Positions 1 to 5,622 of a stretch of 10,192 nucleotides of DNA are shown in pieces. The notes beneath the pieces were generated by a model, which had not been told where the DNA came from, ran no database searches, and saw nothing but the letters and a program-made list of their open reading frames with translations. The stretch comes from Planctomycetes bacterium UBA2386 (lineage in GTDB: Bacteria > Planctomycetota > UBA1135 > UBA2386), in assembly GCA_002343845.1 (NCBI GenBank), contig DDSQ01000035.1, forward strand, positions 1 through 10,192. Reading direction: 5' to 3'. Position numbers and translations under genes: made by a program. How positions within the stretch are numbered: the first letter of the stretch is position 1; each line of letters starts with the position of its first letter.

Positions 1-1
1 G

Positions 2-217
2 GCCCGGGCGCTGGCGGTCGAGCCGCGCGTGCTGGTGCTCGACGAACCGACGGCGTCGCTCGACTCGGTGACGGCGCAGGCCGTGGTGTCGACACTGCTC
101 GCGCTGCGGGCGCGCACGGGCCTCGCCATGCTGCTGATCACCCACGACCTTGCCCTCGCGCGGGCGGTCGGTTCGCGCATCTACTCGCTGCAAGGAGGAC
201 GACTGTGCCCAGGTTGA
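2..217 (+). CDS. ABC transporter ATP-binding protein, 3' fragment (5' end outside window)
   Basis: This is the last 71 residues of an ABC-transporter ATPase, open from the left edge. The Walker B box LVLDEP is at bases 32-49, the D-loop SLD at 56-64, and the switch histidine (H-loop, ITHD) at 137-148. Their spacing is normal for the family. The protein ends about 24 residues after the H-loop, so it has only a short C-terminal tail and no extra substrate-binding domain. Walker A, the Q-loop and the ABC signature lie upstream of the window, so the transported substrate cannot be told. By family knowledge it would hydrolyse ATP on the cytoplasmic face to drive a membrane permease. Its last codons contain the Shine-Dalgarno sequence and start codon of the next gene, so the two are probably one transcript and translationally coupled. 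Confidence 0.93.
   Translation, partial: ARALAVEPRVLVLDEPTASLDSVTAQAVVSTLLALRARTGLAMLLITHDLALARAVGSRIYSLQGGRLCPG
192..198 (+). promoter_or_regulatory. Shine-Dalgarno site for the GTG-started gene at 205
   Basis: AAGGAGG lies six bases before a GTG codon, inside the end of the ABC ATPase reading frame. It is the best ribosome-binding site in the window. It decides the start of the downstream gene, because the frame then begins directly with a signal peptide. Confidence 0.85.
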
Positions 218-1470
218 TCGGAACGGTGTTCGTCGCCGCATCGCTGGCGTTGGCGGTGAGCGCCAGGGCCCAGGCAACGCCGTGGCATCCTCTGCCGGCA
301 TCGCCTGCGACCTCGGCGTTGGTGCTGTGGGACCACGGCGGCCAGGAACGCGCCGCCGAACTCGCGGCCATGGCGCCGGCGCTGCTGCAGTGCCGGTTGG
401 CGAGAGCCAAGGCCAAAGCCCCCGCGGTCGTGGCGATGCTCTACGTCGATGGTCGGCGCGGCGCCATCGTCGGCACGGTCCCCGCGGCCGCGGCCGCCGA
501 GCTGGTGCCGTTCGTGCAGGCTCTGCTCGACGACAGCGCGGACCTGCCGGCGGATGCGCAGGCGTTGGCGGTTGCCCATGCCGCGTTGCGCATCGACGAC
601 GAACAGTGCGTGCGGCCCGGTGGGGTGTTGCGGCACGCGGCACGAACGGCGCTGTGGCCGCACCGGGTTCCGGTGCCGGGGGACGCCAAGGGGATCGTCG
701 CGATGCCGCCCACGCGTCTGGGCGAACTGCTCCGCCTGCCGGTGCGGCGCGTCGTGGCCGCGGCAGGTGCGCCGTCGGCGGCGCTGCAGTCGATGCTGCA
801 GGCGATCGCCCCGGCGCCCGCAGCCGCTGCCCACGTAGCGTCGCCAGCGGCGGTGGCAGGCGATGGCGAACTGCGCGACGTCGTGCACACCTTCACCGAC
901 CAGCCCTTCGTGCTGGTCGGGTTCCCGGTTCCCGTCGACGCCGACCGCGGCGCGCTCGCCGTTGCCGTCGCCGCCGCCCATGCCCGTGCCGCGGAACGGT
1001 GGCCGTTGCGCGGCACCGAGCTGCGCTCGCATGCGTCGTTCGCGTCCTTCGACTGGTTGGCCGGCGACGACCTCGTCGCCTTCTGCCGACGCGGCGTGGA
1101 CGATGTCCAACTGCTGCCCGGCGAACGGGCGCCCGGGGTCGACGCGGAGCGGGCGGCGACGGCGGCGGAGGTGCGCGACTTCGTCGACGACCTGCGGACC
1201 CGGCCGTTGGCCGCCGCGGAGGTCGAGGCGGCGCGTCGGGCGCGTTGCCTCGAGATCGCCGTCGTTGCGCCCTCGCCCGGCGATCCGTCGTCGCTGGCGG
1301 CACGCCTGCTCGCCGCCACGCTGGCCGGCGAGTGCGGCATTACCCAGGATGCGATCGAGGCGGTGGCACCGGCGGCGGCCGGGCAGGCGCTGCAGGCCCT
1401 GCTCGCGGGCCGGGGCACCTGGCATGCCGTTTCGCCACCACCGGTGTCCCAGCGCGGCTTCCGGCGATGA
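205..1470 (+). CDS. secreted M16 (insulinase-like) peptidase homologue lacking the zinc motif
   Basis: 421 residues, GTG start chosen from the AAGGAGG site at 192-198. Residues 1-23 form a signal peptide (basic start, hydrophobic core, cleavage near ARA-Q), so the protein is probably exported. The rest resembles the two-lobed M16 fold. Residues 120-205 follow the usual order of an M16 N-lobe: a helix, then 'RTALWPH', a G-containing loop, 'MPPTRLGELL', then a 'VVAAAG' strand and a helix. Residues 228-300 resemble the second lobe ('PFVLVGFPVP', then 'HASFASFDWLAGDDLVAFCRRG'), and 335-410 contain the typical 'A.EVEAARR' helix and a final strand. The HxxEH zinc motif expected near residues 45-60 is absent, so it is probably a non-catalytic M16 subunit or a degenerate relative. 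The coding frame overlaps the ABC ATPase by 13 bases, suggesting one operon. The M16 assignment is by pattern only and could be wrong; the export signal is clear. Confidence 0.85.
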   Translation: MPRLIGTVFVAASLALAVSARAQATPWHPLPASPATSALVLWDHGGQERAAELAAMAPALLQCRLARAKAKAPAVVAMLYVDGRRGAIVGTVPAAAAAELVPFVQALLDDSADLPADAQALAVAHAALRIDDEQCVRPGGVLRHAARTALWPHRVPVPGDAKGIVAMPPTRLGELLRLPVRRVVAAAGAPSAALQSMLQAIAPAPAAAAHVASPAAVAGDGELRDVVHTFTDQPFVLVGFPVPVDADRGALAVAVAAAHARAAERWPLRGTELRSHASFASFDWLAGDDLVAFCRRGVDDVQLLPGERAPGVDAERAATAAEVRDFVDDLRTRPLAAAEVEAARRARCLEIAVVAPSPGDPSSLAARLLAATLAGECGITQDAIEAVAPAAAGQALQALLAGRGTWHAVSPPPVSQRGFRR

Positions 1471-1475
1471 AGGCC

Positions 1476-1495
1476 GCCGGCACCACCGGCCGATG
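1476..1495 (+). repeat. intergenic GCCGGC...CCGGCCGATG motif, copy 1
   Basis: Begins six bases after the stop codon of the M16-like gene. It contains a small perfect hairpin (GCCGG, five-base loop, CCGGC at 1476-1490). It shares the 13-mer CCACCGGCCGATG with bases 4232-4244, and the ten bases from 1491 (CGATGAACGC) with 3430-3439. It lies in the spacer between two genes. It may be a short dispersed palindromic element or may reflect the GC-rich composition. Confidence 0.45.
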
Positions 1496-1507
1496 AACGC
1501 TTCGGGT

Positions 1508-1534
1508 GTTGGCCGGCATCACGCCGGCGGCAAC
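1508..1534 (+). other. hairpin just upstream of the GTPase-kinase start
   Basis: GTTG followed by GCCGGC (1508-1517) can pair with GCCGGC (1523-1528) and CAAC (1531-1534), leaving a five-base loop and a two-base bulge. It ends 13 bases before the ATG at 1548, which has no evident Shine-Dalgarno site. It could terminate the upstream transcript or occlude initiation. No T-run follows it. Part of it (GGCCGG, 1511-1516) can instead pair with CCGGCC at 1486-1491, so two alternative folds exist. Confidence 0.4.
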
Positions 1535-1547
1535 CCGATATCCGCCG

Positions 1548-3401
1548 ATGGGTTTCATCAACGTCGCCGACCGCACGATCAACGCCAAGCTCGTCTACTA
1601 CGGCGTCGGTGTCGGCGGCAAGACGACGAGCCTGCAGCAGGTGCACGGCATCCTGTGCCCGCGCAACGAGGTCCAGCTCGTCTCGATCAACACGGAAGAG
1701 GACAGCACGCTGCTGTTCGACTTCCTGCCGATCAACCTCGGTCAGGTCGGCGGCTTCAAGATCCGCATCCAGGGCTTCACGGTGCCGGGCCAGCCGAAGT
1801 ACCGGCAGATGCGCAGGTACGTGCTGCAGGGCGCGGACGCGGTGGTGTTGGTCGTCGACAGCCAGCGCAGCCGGCTGCAGGAGAACCTCGAGTCGCTGCA
1901 GAGCATGCGCGAGAACCTGCGCACCAGCACCGGCACCAGCGAGGACATCCCGATCGTCGTGCAGTACAACAAGCGCGACCTCGACGACGTGTTGCCCGAA
2001 GCCGAGCTCGATCGGCACTTCCGCTTCCGCGACGACATCGCGACGTTCCCGTCGGTCGCAACCGAGGGGCAGGGCGTGTTCGAGGCGTTCGTCGAGGCTG
2101 CGTCGGCCCTGGTGCAGCGCAAGGTCGCGCAGTACGGGCTGGGCCGCGGCAAGGACGGCCCGCAGGAGGTCGCCGAGGGCGTGCGCGCGAAGTTGTGGTC
2201 GATCTGCGACGAGGTGCGCCGCGAGCGGGCGGTGGTTCCGGTCGCCGAGCTGCCGCAAACGCGCGTCGAACTGGCCGAGGAGGCGCCGTCGATCGCGTTG
2301 CCGCCGGTGGAGCGCGCGGCGGTGGTCGACCCGGACGGTGACGAGCCGTCGCTGGGATCGCTGGGCCTGCCCGGGCTGCCGAAGGCCGCGGCGCCAACGG
2401 ACGCAGACGAATTCGAACTGGCCTACCAACTTCGCGACTCGGCGGCCGGCGGACCGCCGCTCGCGAAGGCGAACGCGAACGAGGTGCTGCGCGACGACGA
2501 ACTGCAGTTCGACCTGGCGGCCGGCATGGCGGAACTCGGGCAGGGCTCGTCGCTGCCTGTTGGGGTCGATCACGATCCGACGTTGCTCGACAAGACCATG
2601 CAGTCGAACCTCGAGCTTGCGCGACGCTACGGCGAACTCGACGAGCAGCGGCTGCTGCTCGAGCGCAAGGTGCAGGAACTGGTCGACGTGGCGCAGCAGA
2701 CGGTGCACGACCTCAAGCGTCCGCTCAGTGCGCTGCGGCTGATGCTGTCGACGGTCGACAAGGGCTACCTCGGCGCCGTCAGCGATCCGGTTCGGCAGGC
2801 GGTACAGAACGGGCAGATGGCCGCGAGCCAGATGGAGCGTCTGGTGCGCGACCTGCTCGACAGTTCCCGCCTCGACCACGACGGCGTGCAGCTCGCGATC
2901 GCGGAGTGCGACCTGACGCTGGTGCTCGCCGACGTGATGCGCACCTTGCGCTACGAGATCGAGGAGAAGCGCGTGGACATCCAGGTGCTGCCGCTGCCGA
3001 AGGTGCGAGCCGATGCGTGGGCGCTGAGCAAGGTGTTCATGAACCTGCTCGGCAACGCGATCACGTACTCGCGCGCGGACATCGCGGCGACCATCAAGGT
3101 GTTCGCCGAGGACGACGGCGACCACTGGCGCGTCGGCGTACGCGACAACGGCATCGGCATCCCGGCGGGCGACCGTCCCCGGTTGTTCCGTCGCTTCGAA
3201 CGCGGCAGCAACACCGGCGGCATCAGCGGCACCGGGCTCGGCCTGCACATCGTCAAGGAGATCGCGCAGGGGCACGGGGGTGCCGTGACGTTCGAATCCG
3301 AGGTCGGCGTCGGTACCACGTTCTGGCTGTGCCTGCCGAAGAACCCTGTGCAGGCGCCGCACTCGACGGTCAGCTCGATCGCGCAACAGCACGATCTCTG
3401 A
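1548..3401 (+). CDS. MglA-like small GTPase fused to a histidine kinase
   Basis: 617 residues, soluble, with no signal peptide or membrane segment. I chose ATG 1548 over GTG 1506 because MglA-family proteins begin 'M.FIN.A.R.IN.K.VYYG', and this one reads MGFINVADRTINAKLVYYG. Residues 1-195 are the GTPase: P-loop GVGVGGKT (19-26), the MglA-type TVPGQ (78-82) in place of DxxG, and NKRD (141-144) for guanine. Residues 200-345 are a charged, proline-containing linker without recognisable domain. A helical segment (350-385) leads into a HisKA-type helix with HDLKRPL, phospho-acceptor His387, and a second helix to about 443. The ATPase domain has the N box NLLGNA (499-504), DNGIGIP (533-539), the F box near 547-550 and GTGLGL (561-566), so the kinase looks intact. 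Family knowledge predicts GTP/GDP switching and ATP-dependent autophosphorylation; GTP state controlling kinase output is inference. No MglB/roadblock GAP or canonical response regulator is next to it. Confidence 0.95.
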   Translation: MGFINVADRTINAKLVYYGVGVGGKTTSLQQVHGILCPRNEVQLVSINTEEDSTLLFDFLPINLGQVGGFKIRIQGFTVPGQPKYRQMRRYVLQGADAVVLVVDSQRSRLQENLESLQSMRENLRTSTGTSEDIPIVVQYNKRDLDDVLPEAELDRHFRFRDDIATFPSVATEGQGVFEAFVEAASALVQRKVAQYGLGRGKDGPQEVAEGVRAKLWSICDEVRRERAVVPVAELPQTRVELAEEAPSIALPPVERAAVVDPDGDEPSLGSLGLPGLPKAAAPTDADEFELAYQLRDSAAGGPPLAKANANEVLRDDELQFDLAAGMAELGQGSSLPVGVDHDPTLLDKTMQSNLELARRYGELDEQRLLLERKVQELVDVAQQTVHDLKRPLSALRLMLSTVDKGYLGAVSDPVRQAVQNGQMAASQMERLVRDLLDSSRLDHDGVQLAIAECDLTLVLADVMRTLRYEIEEKRVDIQVLPLPKVRADAWALSKVFMNLLGNAITYSRADIAATIKVFAEDDGDHWRVGVRDNGIGIPAGDRPRLFRRFERGSNTGGISGTGLGLHIVKEIAQGHGGAVTFESEVGVGTTFWLCLPKNPVQAPHSTVSSIAQQHDL

Positions 3402-3415
3402 TGCTGGCTGGAGAG

Positions 3416-3439
3416 GCCGGCGGCCGGAGCGATGAACGC
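3416..3439 (+). repeat. intergenic GCCGGC...CGATGAACGC motif, copy 2
   Basis: GCCGGC (3416-3421) followed by GGCCGG and CGATGAACGC (3430-3439). The last ten bases are identical to 1491-1500, so the motif flanks the GTPase-kinase gene on both sides. It overlaps the terminator-like hairpin described separately. Confidence 0.4.
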
Positions 3440-3448
3440 CCCGGCCGC
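3420..3448. terminator. bidirectional terminator-like hairpin between the kinase gene and tRNA-Lys
   Basis: GCGGCCGG (3420-3427) pairs perfectly with CCGGCCGC (3441-3448). Inside it, GCG (3429-3431) pairs with CGC (3437-3439) around a five-base loop, with one A/C mismatch. It starts 18 bases after the kinase stop codon and 7 bases beyond the 3' end of the convergent tRNA-Lys gene, the right place to stop both transcripts. It lacks a T-run on either strand. Confidence 0.55.
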
Positions 3449-3454
3449 GGCAGT

Positions 3455-3530
3455 TGGTACCTCCGGAAGGGATCGAACCTTCGACCCGCGGATTAAGAAT
3501 CCGCTGCTCTACCAGCTGAGCTACGGAGGC
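3455..3530 (-). tRNA. tRNA-Lys (anticodon CTT)
   Basis: A complete 76-base cloverleaf on the minus strand: seven-pair acceptor stem (GCCTCCG with CGGAGGT), D arm GCTC/GAGC with an eight-base loop, anticodon stem GCGGA/TCCGC, loop TTCTTAA with anticodon CTT (top-strand 3495-3497, reading the lysine codon AAG), five-base variable region, T arm GAAGG/CCTTC with loop TTCGATC, discriminator A and encoded CCA (3455-3457). An oddity is that the first acceptor pair is G1-U72 rather than a Watson-Crick pair. It is divergent from the tRNA-His gene. Confidence 0.96.
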
Positions 3531-3544
3531 GAGTTGGGGCGAGG

Positions 3545-3573
3545 ACGCTAGCGAGCACTGTCGTTGCGTGCAA
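3545..3573 (-). promoter_or_regulatory. possible sigma-70 promoter for tRNA-Lys
   Basis: On the minus strand, TTGCAC (3568-3573) and TAGCGT (3545-3550) are separated by 17 bases and sit 15 bases before the tRNA-Lys 5' end. Each box matches the sigma-70 consensus at only three of six positions. The position and spacing are the main support. Confidence 0.35.
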
Positions 3574-3604
3574 GCACGCGCGAGACGCGCTCGGGTGAGC
3601 GCGC

Positions 3605-3633
3605 TTGACCCGCGGTGGCAGCTTCGGCAGACT
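3605..3633 (+). promoter_or_regulatory. possible sigma-70 promoter for tRNA-His
   Basis: TTGACC (3605-3610) matches the -35 consensus at five of six positions. With a 17-base spacer it is followed by a weak -10 box, CAGACT (3628-3633). Transcription would start near 3640, about 14 bases before the tRNA, which fits a short 5' leader for RNase P to remove. Confidence 0.42.
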
Positions 3634-3653
3634 CTTCGCCCCGCAGCGCGCGC

Positions 3654-3732
3654 GGTGGCTGTAGCTCAGCTCGGTTAGAGCACCAGGTTGTGGTCCTGGG
3701 GGTCGCGGGTTCAAATCCCGTCAGCCACCCCA
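3654..3732 (+). tRNA. tRNA-His (anticodon GTG)
   Basis: Complete cloverleaf: acceptor stem GTGGCTG with CAGCCAC, D arm GCTC/GAGC with a ten-base loop, anticodon stem CCAGG/CCTGG, loop TTGTGGT with anticodon GTG (3690-3692), five-base variable region, T arm GCGGG/CCCGT with loop TTCAAAT, and encoded CCA (3730-3732). The histidine hallmark is present: G at position -1 (base 3654) faces discriminator C73 (base 3729), the pair recognised by bacterial histidyl-tRNA synthetase. Its 5' end is 123 bases from that of the divergent tRNA-Lys. Confidence 0.97.
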
Positions 3733-3797
3733 ACTCCTCGCTCGCCGTGCGACATGGTGCCGCGTCGGGGTCGGCGGCGGCGCGGTTCCGGCGCGGT

Positions 3798-4184
3798 TCA
3801 GCAGCGCAAGCGCAACTGCCGCAGGAACCGGAGCAGCGCGCCAGCGCCGGCGCGCGAACTCGGATGCAGGCTCGCCAGCACGGCGCGCCGCGCCGGGCGG
3901 TCCATCGCGTCGAGCCGCGGACCGAAGCTGGCCAATGCCAGATCCGGGTCGAGCGCGAGCAGCGCCTCCACGACATCCCGCGCGAGGCCGGGACGCACAT
4001 CGGGGCCGAGGACCATGCAGTCGTGGCCGCCAGCACCGAAGAACAGGCGGCGCGCCTCGGCGAGGTCGGTGGCGACGTCGACGGCGATGCCCTCCTGGTG
4101 CAGCCGATCGAGCAGGCCCTGCATCGGCCGGGTCGCCCCGAACAGGCAGAGCACGCCGGGGGTTCGCGGCAGCGGCGTGGTCAC
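3798..4184 (-). CDS. receiver-like small protein lacking the phosphorylation residues
   Basis: 128 residues. I chose GTG 4184 because AAGGA lies six bases upstream on the minus strand (top-strand 4191-4195). An earlier in-frame GTG at 4235 has no such site and would run through an intergenic repeat. The alternating pattern resembles a response-regulator receiver fold: a first strand VLCLFG (about 11-16), a helix, GIAVDVAT, a helix 'LAEARRLFF', the strand HDCMVLGPDV, a helix, and LALASFG. The acidic pair after strand 1 and the phospho-acceptor aspartate at the end of strand 3 are missing (a glycine follows MVL), so phosphorylation is unlikely. There is no output domain; the C-terminus is a basic, arginine- and leucine-rich helix. 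It runs away from the secreted-protein gene at 4256, towards tRNA-His. The function is unknown and the receiver assignment is by pattern only. Confidence 0.72.
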   Translation of the reverse strand: MTTPLPRTPGVLCLFGATRPMQGLLDRLHQEGIAVDVATDLAEARRLFFGAGGHDCMVLGPDVRPGLARDVVEALLALDPDLALASFGPRLDAMDRPARRAVLASLHPSSRAGAGALLRFLRQLRLRC

Positions 4185-4190
4185 GGGCGT

Positions 4191-4195
4191 TCCTT
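4191..4195 (-). promoter_or_regulatory. Shine-Dalgarno site deciding the GTG start at 4184
   Basis: The minus strand reads AAGGA, six bases before GTG 4184. This favours the 128-residue product over the 145-residue alternative. Confidence 0.65.
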
Positions 4196-4220
4196 CGGCA
4201 TCGGCGGCACGTGGGGTCAA

Positions 4221-4244
4221 GCCGGCAGCGGCCACCGGCCGATG
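4221..4244 (+). repeat. intergenic GCCGGC...CCGGCCGATG motif, copy 3
   Basis: Matches 1476-1495 as GCCGGCA, a four-base insertion, then the identical 13-mer CCACCGGCCGATG (4232-4244). It can form a GCCGG/CCGGC hairpin (4221-4225 with 4235-4239). It sits in the divergent spacer between the receiver-like gene and the secreted-protein gene, ending 11 bases before ATG 4256, where a Shine-Dalgarno site would be expected and none is seen. Confidence 0.45.
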
Positions 4245-4255
4245 CCAGCCATGCC

Positions 4256-5302
4256 ATGGTGATCCGGGGATTGTCCGCGGCGCTCGTCGCCGCCGCGTTC
4301 GCGTCGGCGCAGACCACGCTGCCGGTGCCTGCCTCGCACCTCTCGCAGGAGGGGACCGGCAGTACGAACGTGCCGTTCGGGCGCAGCACGCCGACGCGGG
4401 TGCAGTACGCGTACGACGGCGCCCTGTTCTCCGCGCCGGTCACCATCACTGCGGTGGCGTTCCGGCTCGACGGCGGCGCCACTGCCGCGTCGAAGACCGT
4501 CGACTGCGAACTGCGCCTGTCGACGTTGCCGGTGCCGCTGCTCGGCTTCGGCTCCGACTTCGCCAGCAACCGCGGCCCGAACGAGACCGTGGTGCTGCCG
4601 CGCCAGATGTTGACGCTGCCGGGTGGCGGCGCGACCGCGGTGCCGAACGGCTTCCTGCCGCCGATCGCGCTCGCGACGCCGTTCCCATACGACCCGGCCG
4701 CCGGACTGCTGGTGCTCGAGATCGTCGTGCACGGCCAGCCGCCCGGCGGCTACCTGCTCGACATGACCTACGTCTGCGACAGCCCCGATGTCGCCATCGG
4801 CCCGCCCTCGTGCAGCGGCACCAACGGGCTGCCGTTGGTGGTCGAGAGCGCGACGACGCAGGTGATGTGGGGCCGGCCGTGGGTCGCCCGCGTGCGGCAA
4901 GCCGCGCCCGGTGCCACGACGGTGTTGGCGCTCGGCACCATCGAGCAGGGACCATGGGGCGGCTTCGTGCTGCCGCAGGACCTGCAGGTGGTCGGGGCGC
5001 CGGGGTGCTGGCTGTCGATCGACATCGCTGGTTCGTGGCTCGCGGTCGCGGGGGGCGACGGCAGTTCGTTGTTCCCGTTCACGGTCCCGTCGGCGCCGAG
5101 CCTCGTCGGCGAGTGGCTGCGCTTCCAAGGTGCTTGCCTCGATCCTGCGGCGAACGCGCTCGGCGTGGTGACCAGTCGCGCGCAGAAGGTCCAGGTCTGC
5201 GGCTGGGAGCGGGTCGCGCGGCTGTGGTCGAACGGGATCGGCGTGGCGACCGGAACGCGCGAGATCGGGGCGGCCGCCGTCGTGCAGTTCACCGCGCAGT
5301 GA
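4256..5302 (+). CDS. secreted protein of a planctomycete-type family, function unknown
   Basis: 348 residues. ATG 4256 starts directly on a signal peptide (MVIRG, hydrophobic core, cleavage near ASA-Q at 17-19); the frame stays open upstream, but there the codons make no sense. No Shine-Dalgarno site is visible. Residues 25-200 are rich in Thr, Val, Pro and Gly with alternating strands, as in a beta-sandwich domain, with 'VTITAVAFRLDGG' (62-74) followed by two cysteines at 174 and 186 that may form a disulphide. Residues 215-316 form a second module (VGAPGCWLSID, then 'PSLVGEWLRFQ', then DPAANALG) that I recognise as a recurrent C-terminal pattern in secreted proteins of some Planctomycetota. 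No catalytic motif is seen. It is probably exported to the periplasm or cell surface and may have an adhesive or structural role. The gene ends in a hairpin and appears to be monocistronic. Confidence 0.88.
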   Translation: MVIRGLSAALVAAAFASAQTTLPVPASHLSQEGTGSTNVPFGRSTPTRVQYAYDGALFSAPVTITAVAFRLDGGATAASKTVDCELRLSTLPVPLLGFGSDFASNRGPNETVVLPRQMLTLPGGGATAVPNGFLPPIALATPFPYDPAAGLLVLEIVVHGQPPGGYLLDMTYVCDSPDVAIGPPSCSGTNGLPLVVESATTQVMWGRPWVARVRQAAPGATTVLALGTIEQGPWGGFVLPQDLQVVGAPGCWLSIDIAGSWLAVAGGDGSSLFPFTVPSAPSLVGEWLRFQGACLDPAANALGVVTSRAQKVQVCGWERVARLWSNGIGVATGTREIGAAAVVQFTAQ

Positions 5303-5304
5303 CG

Positions 5305-5344
5305 TTCGCCCGCGGCGGCGTGGGGCCGCGGTGGCATGGGCGAA
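5305..5344 (+). terminator. terminator-like hairpin after the secreted-protein gene
   Basis: It begins two bases after the stop codon. TTCGCC (5305-5310) pairs with GGCGAA (5339-5344), and CGCGGC (5311-5316) pairs with GCCGCG (5325-5330) around an eight-base loop, leaving an eight-base bulge on the 3' side. No T-run follows, as with the other hairpins in this window. Confidence 0.42.
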
Positions 5345-5610
5345 ACTGGTGCCGGGTCAAGTGGGCGCTCCGCCGCGCCGATGCCGGGGGCGCACGCTGC
5401 GTGGGGTCCGGGGGGACCTGACGCGCGGTGGCGCGCAGACTGTGCGGGATCAGGGGGTCTGCGCGGCGTGGTCGTGACCGGGTGGGGGCCTGGATGCGGC
5501 GACGAGCGAGCACTGGTGGTGGCCATGGGGGTGGTCGCCGCCGGTCGGGCGCCCGCGGTGCCTCGCAACACCGCGGGATGACCTTCCTGCCTTCGCGCGG
5601 CGCTTCGCGG
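5345..5610. other. intergenic region with no supportable gene
   Basis: GC-rich spacer between the hairpin after 5302 and the lipoprotein gene. Short frames exist (for example 5336-5581), but their translations are Gly/Arg/Ala-rich, lack a ribosome-binding site and resemble no family I know. I see no RNA gene, repeat array or mobile-element end here. A small structured RNA or a long 5' leader cannot be excluded. Confidence 0.55.
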
Positions 5611-5616
5611 TAGAAC
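5611..5616 (+). promoter_or_regulatory. possible -10 box placing a leaderless start at 5623
   Basis: TAGAAC matches the TATAAT consensus at four of six positions and ends six bases before ATG 5623, so transcription would begin at or next to the start codon. No Shine-Dalgarno site lies before the ATG, which fits a leaderless message. No convincing -35 box is seen. Confidence 0.3.
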
Positions 5617-5622
5617 GCACGC

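Noticed and set aside
150..1496. 448-residue plus-strand frame overlapping the M16-like gene
   Set aside because: The product is extremely Arg/Gly-rich and has no domain; it is a shifted-frame shadow of the gene at 205-1470.
1506..1547. GTG 1506 as start of the GTPase-kinase
   Set aside because: It would add 14 residues not found at the start of MglA-like proteins and would place the start inside a hairpin. ATG 1548 begins exactly at the family's usual N-terminus.
441..3392. 983-residue open frame on the minus strand
   Set aside because: It lies antisense to the M16-like and GTPase-kinase genes, which have clear family motifs. Its translation is Arg/Leu/His/Gln-rich without any domain, as expected for antisense frames in GC-rich DNA.
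3781..3799. Two copies of CGCGGTTC eleven bases apart
   Set aside because: Only two copies, in GC-rich sequence at the end of the receiver-like gene; chance is a sufficient explanation.
5336..5581. 81-residue open frame in the spacer before the lipoprotein gene
   Set aside because: It starts inside a terminator-like hairpin, has no ribosome-binding site, and its Gly/Ala/Arg-rich product resembles nothing I recognise.
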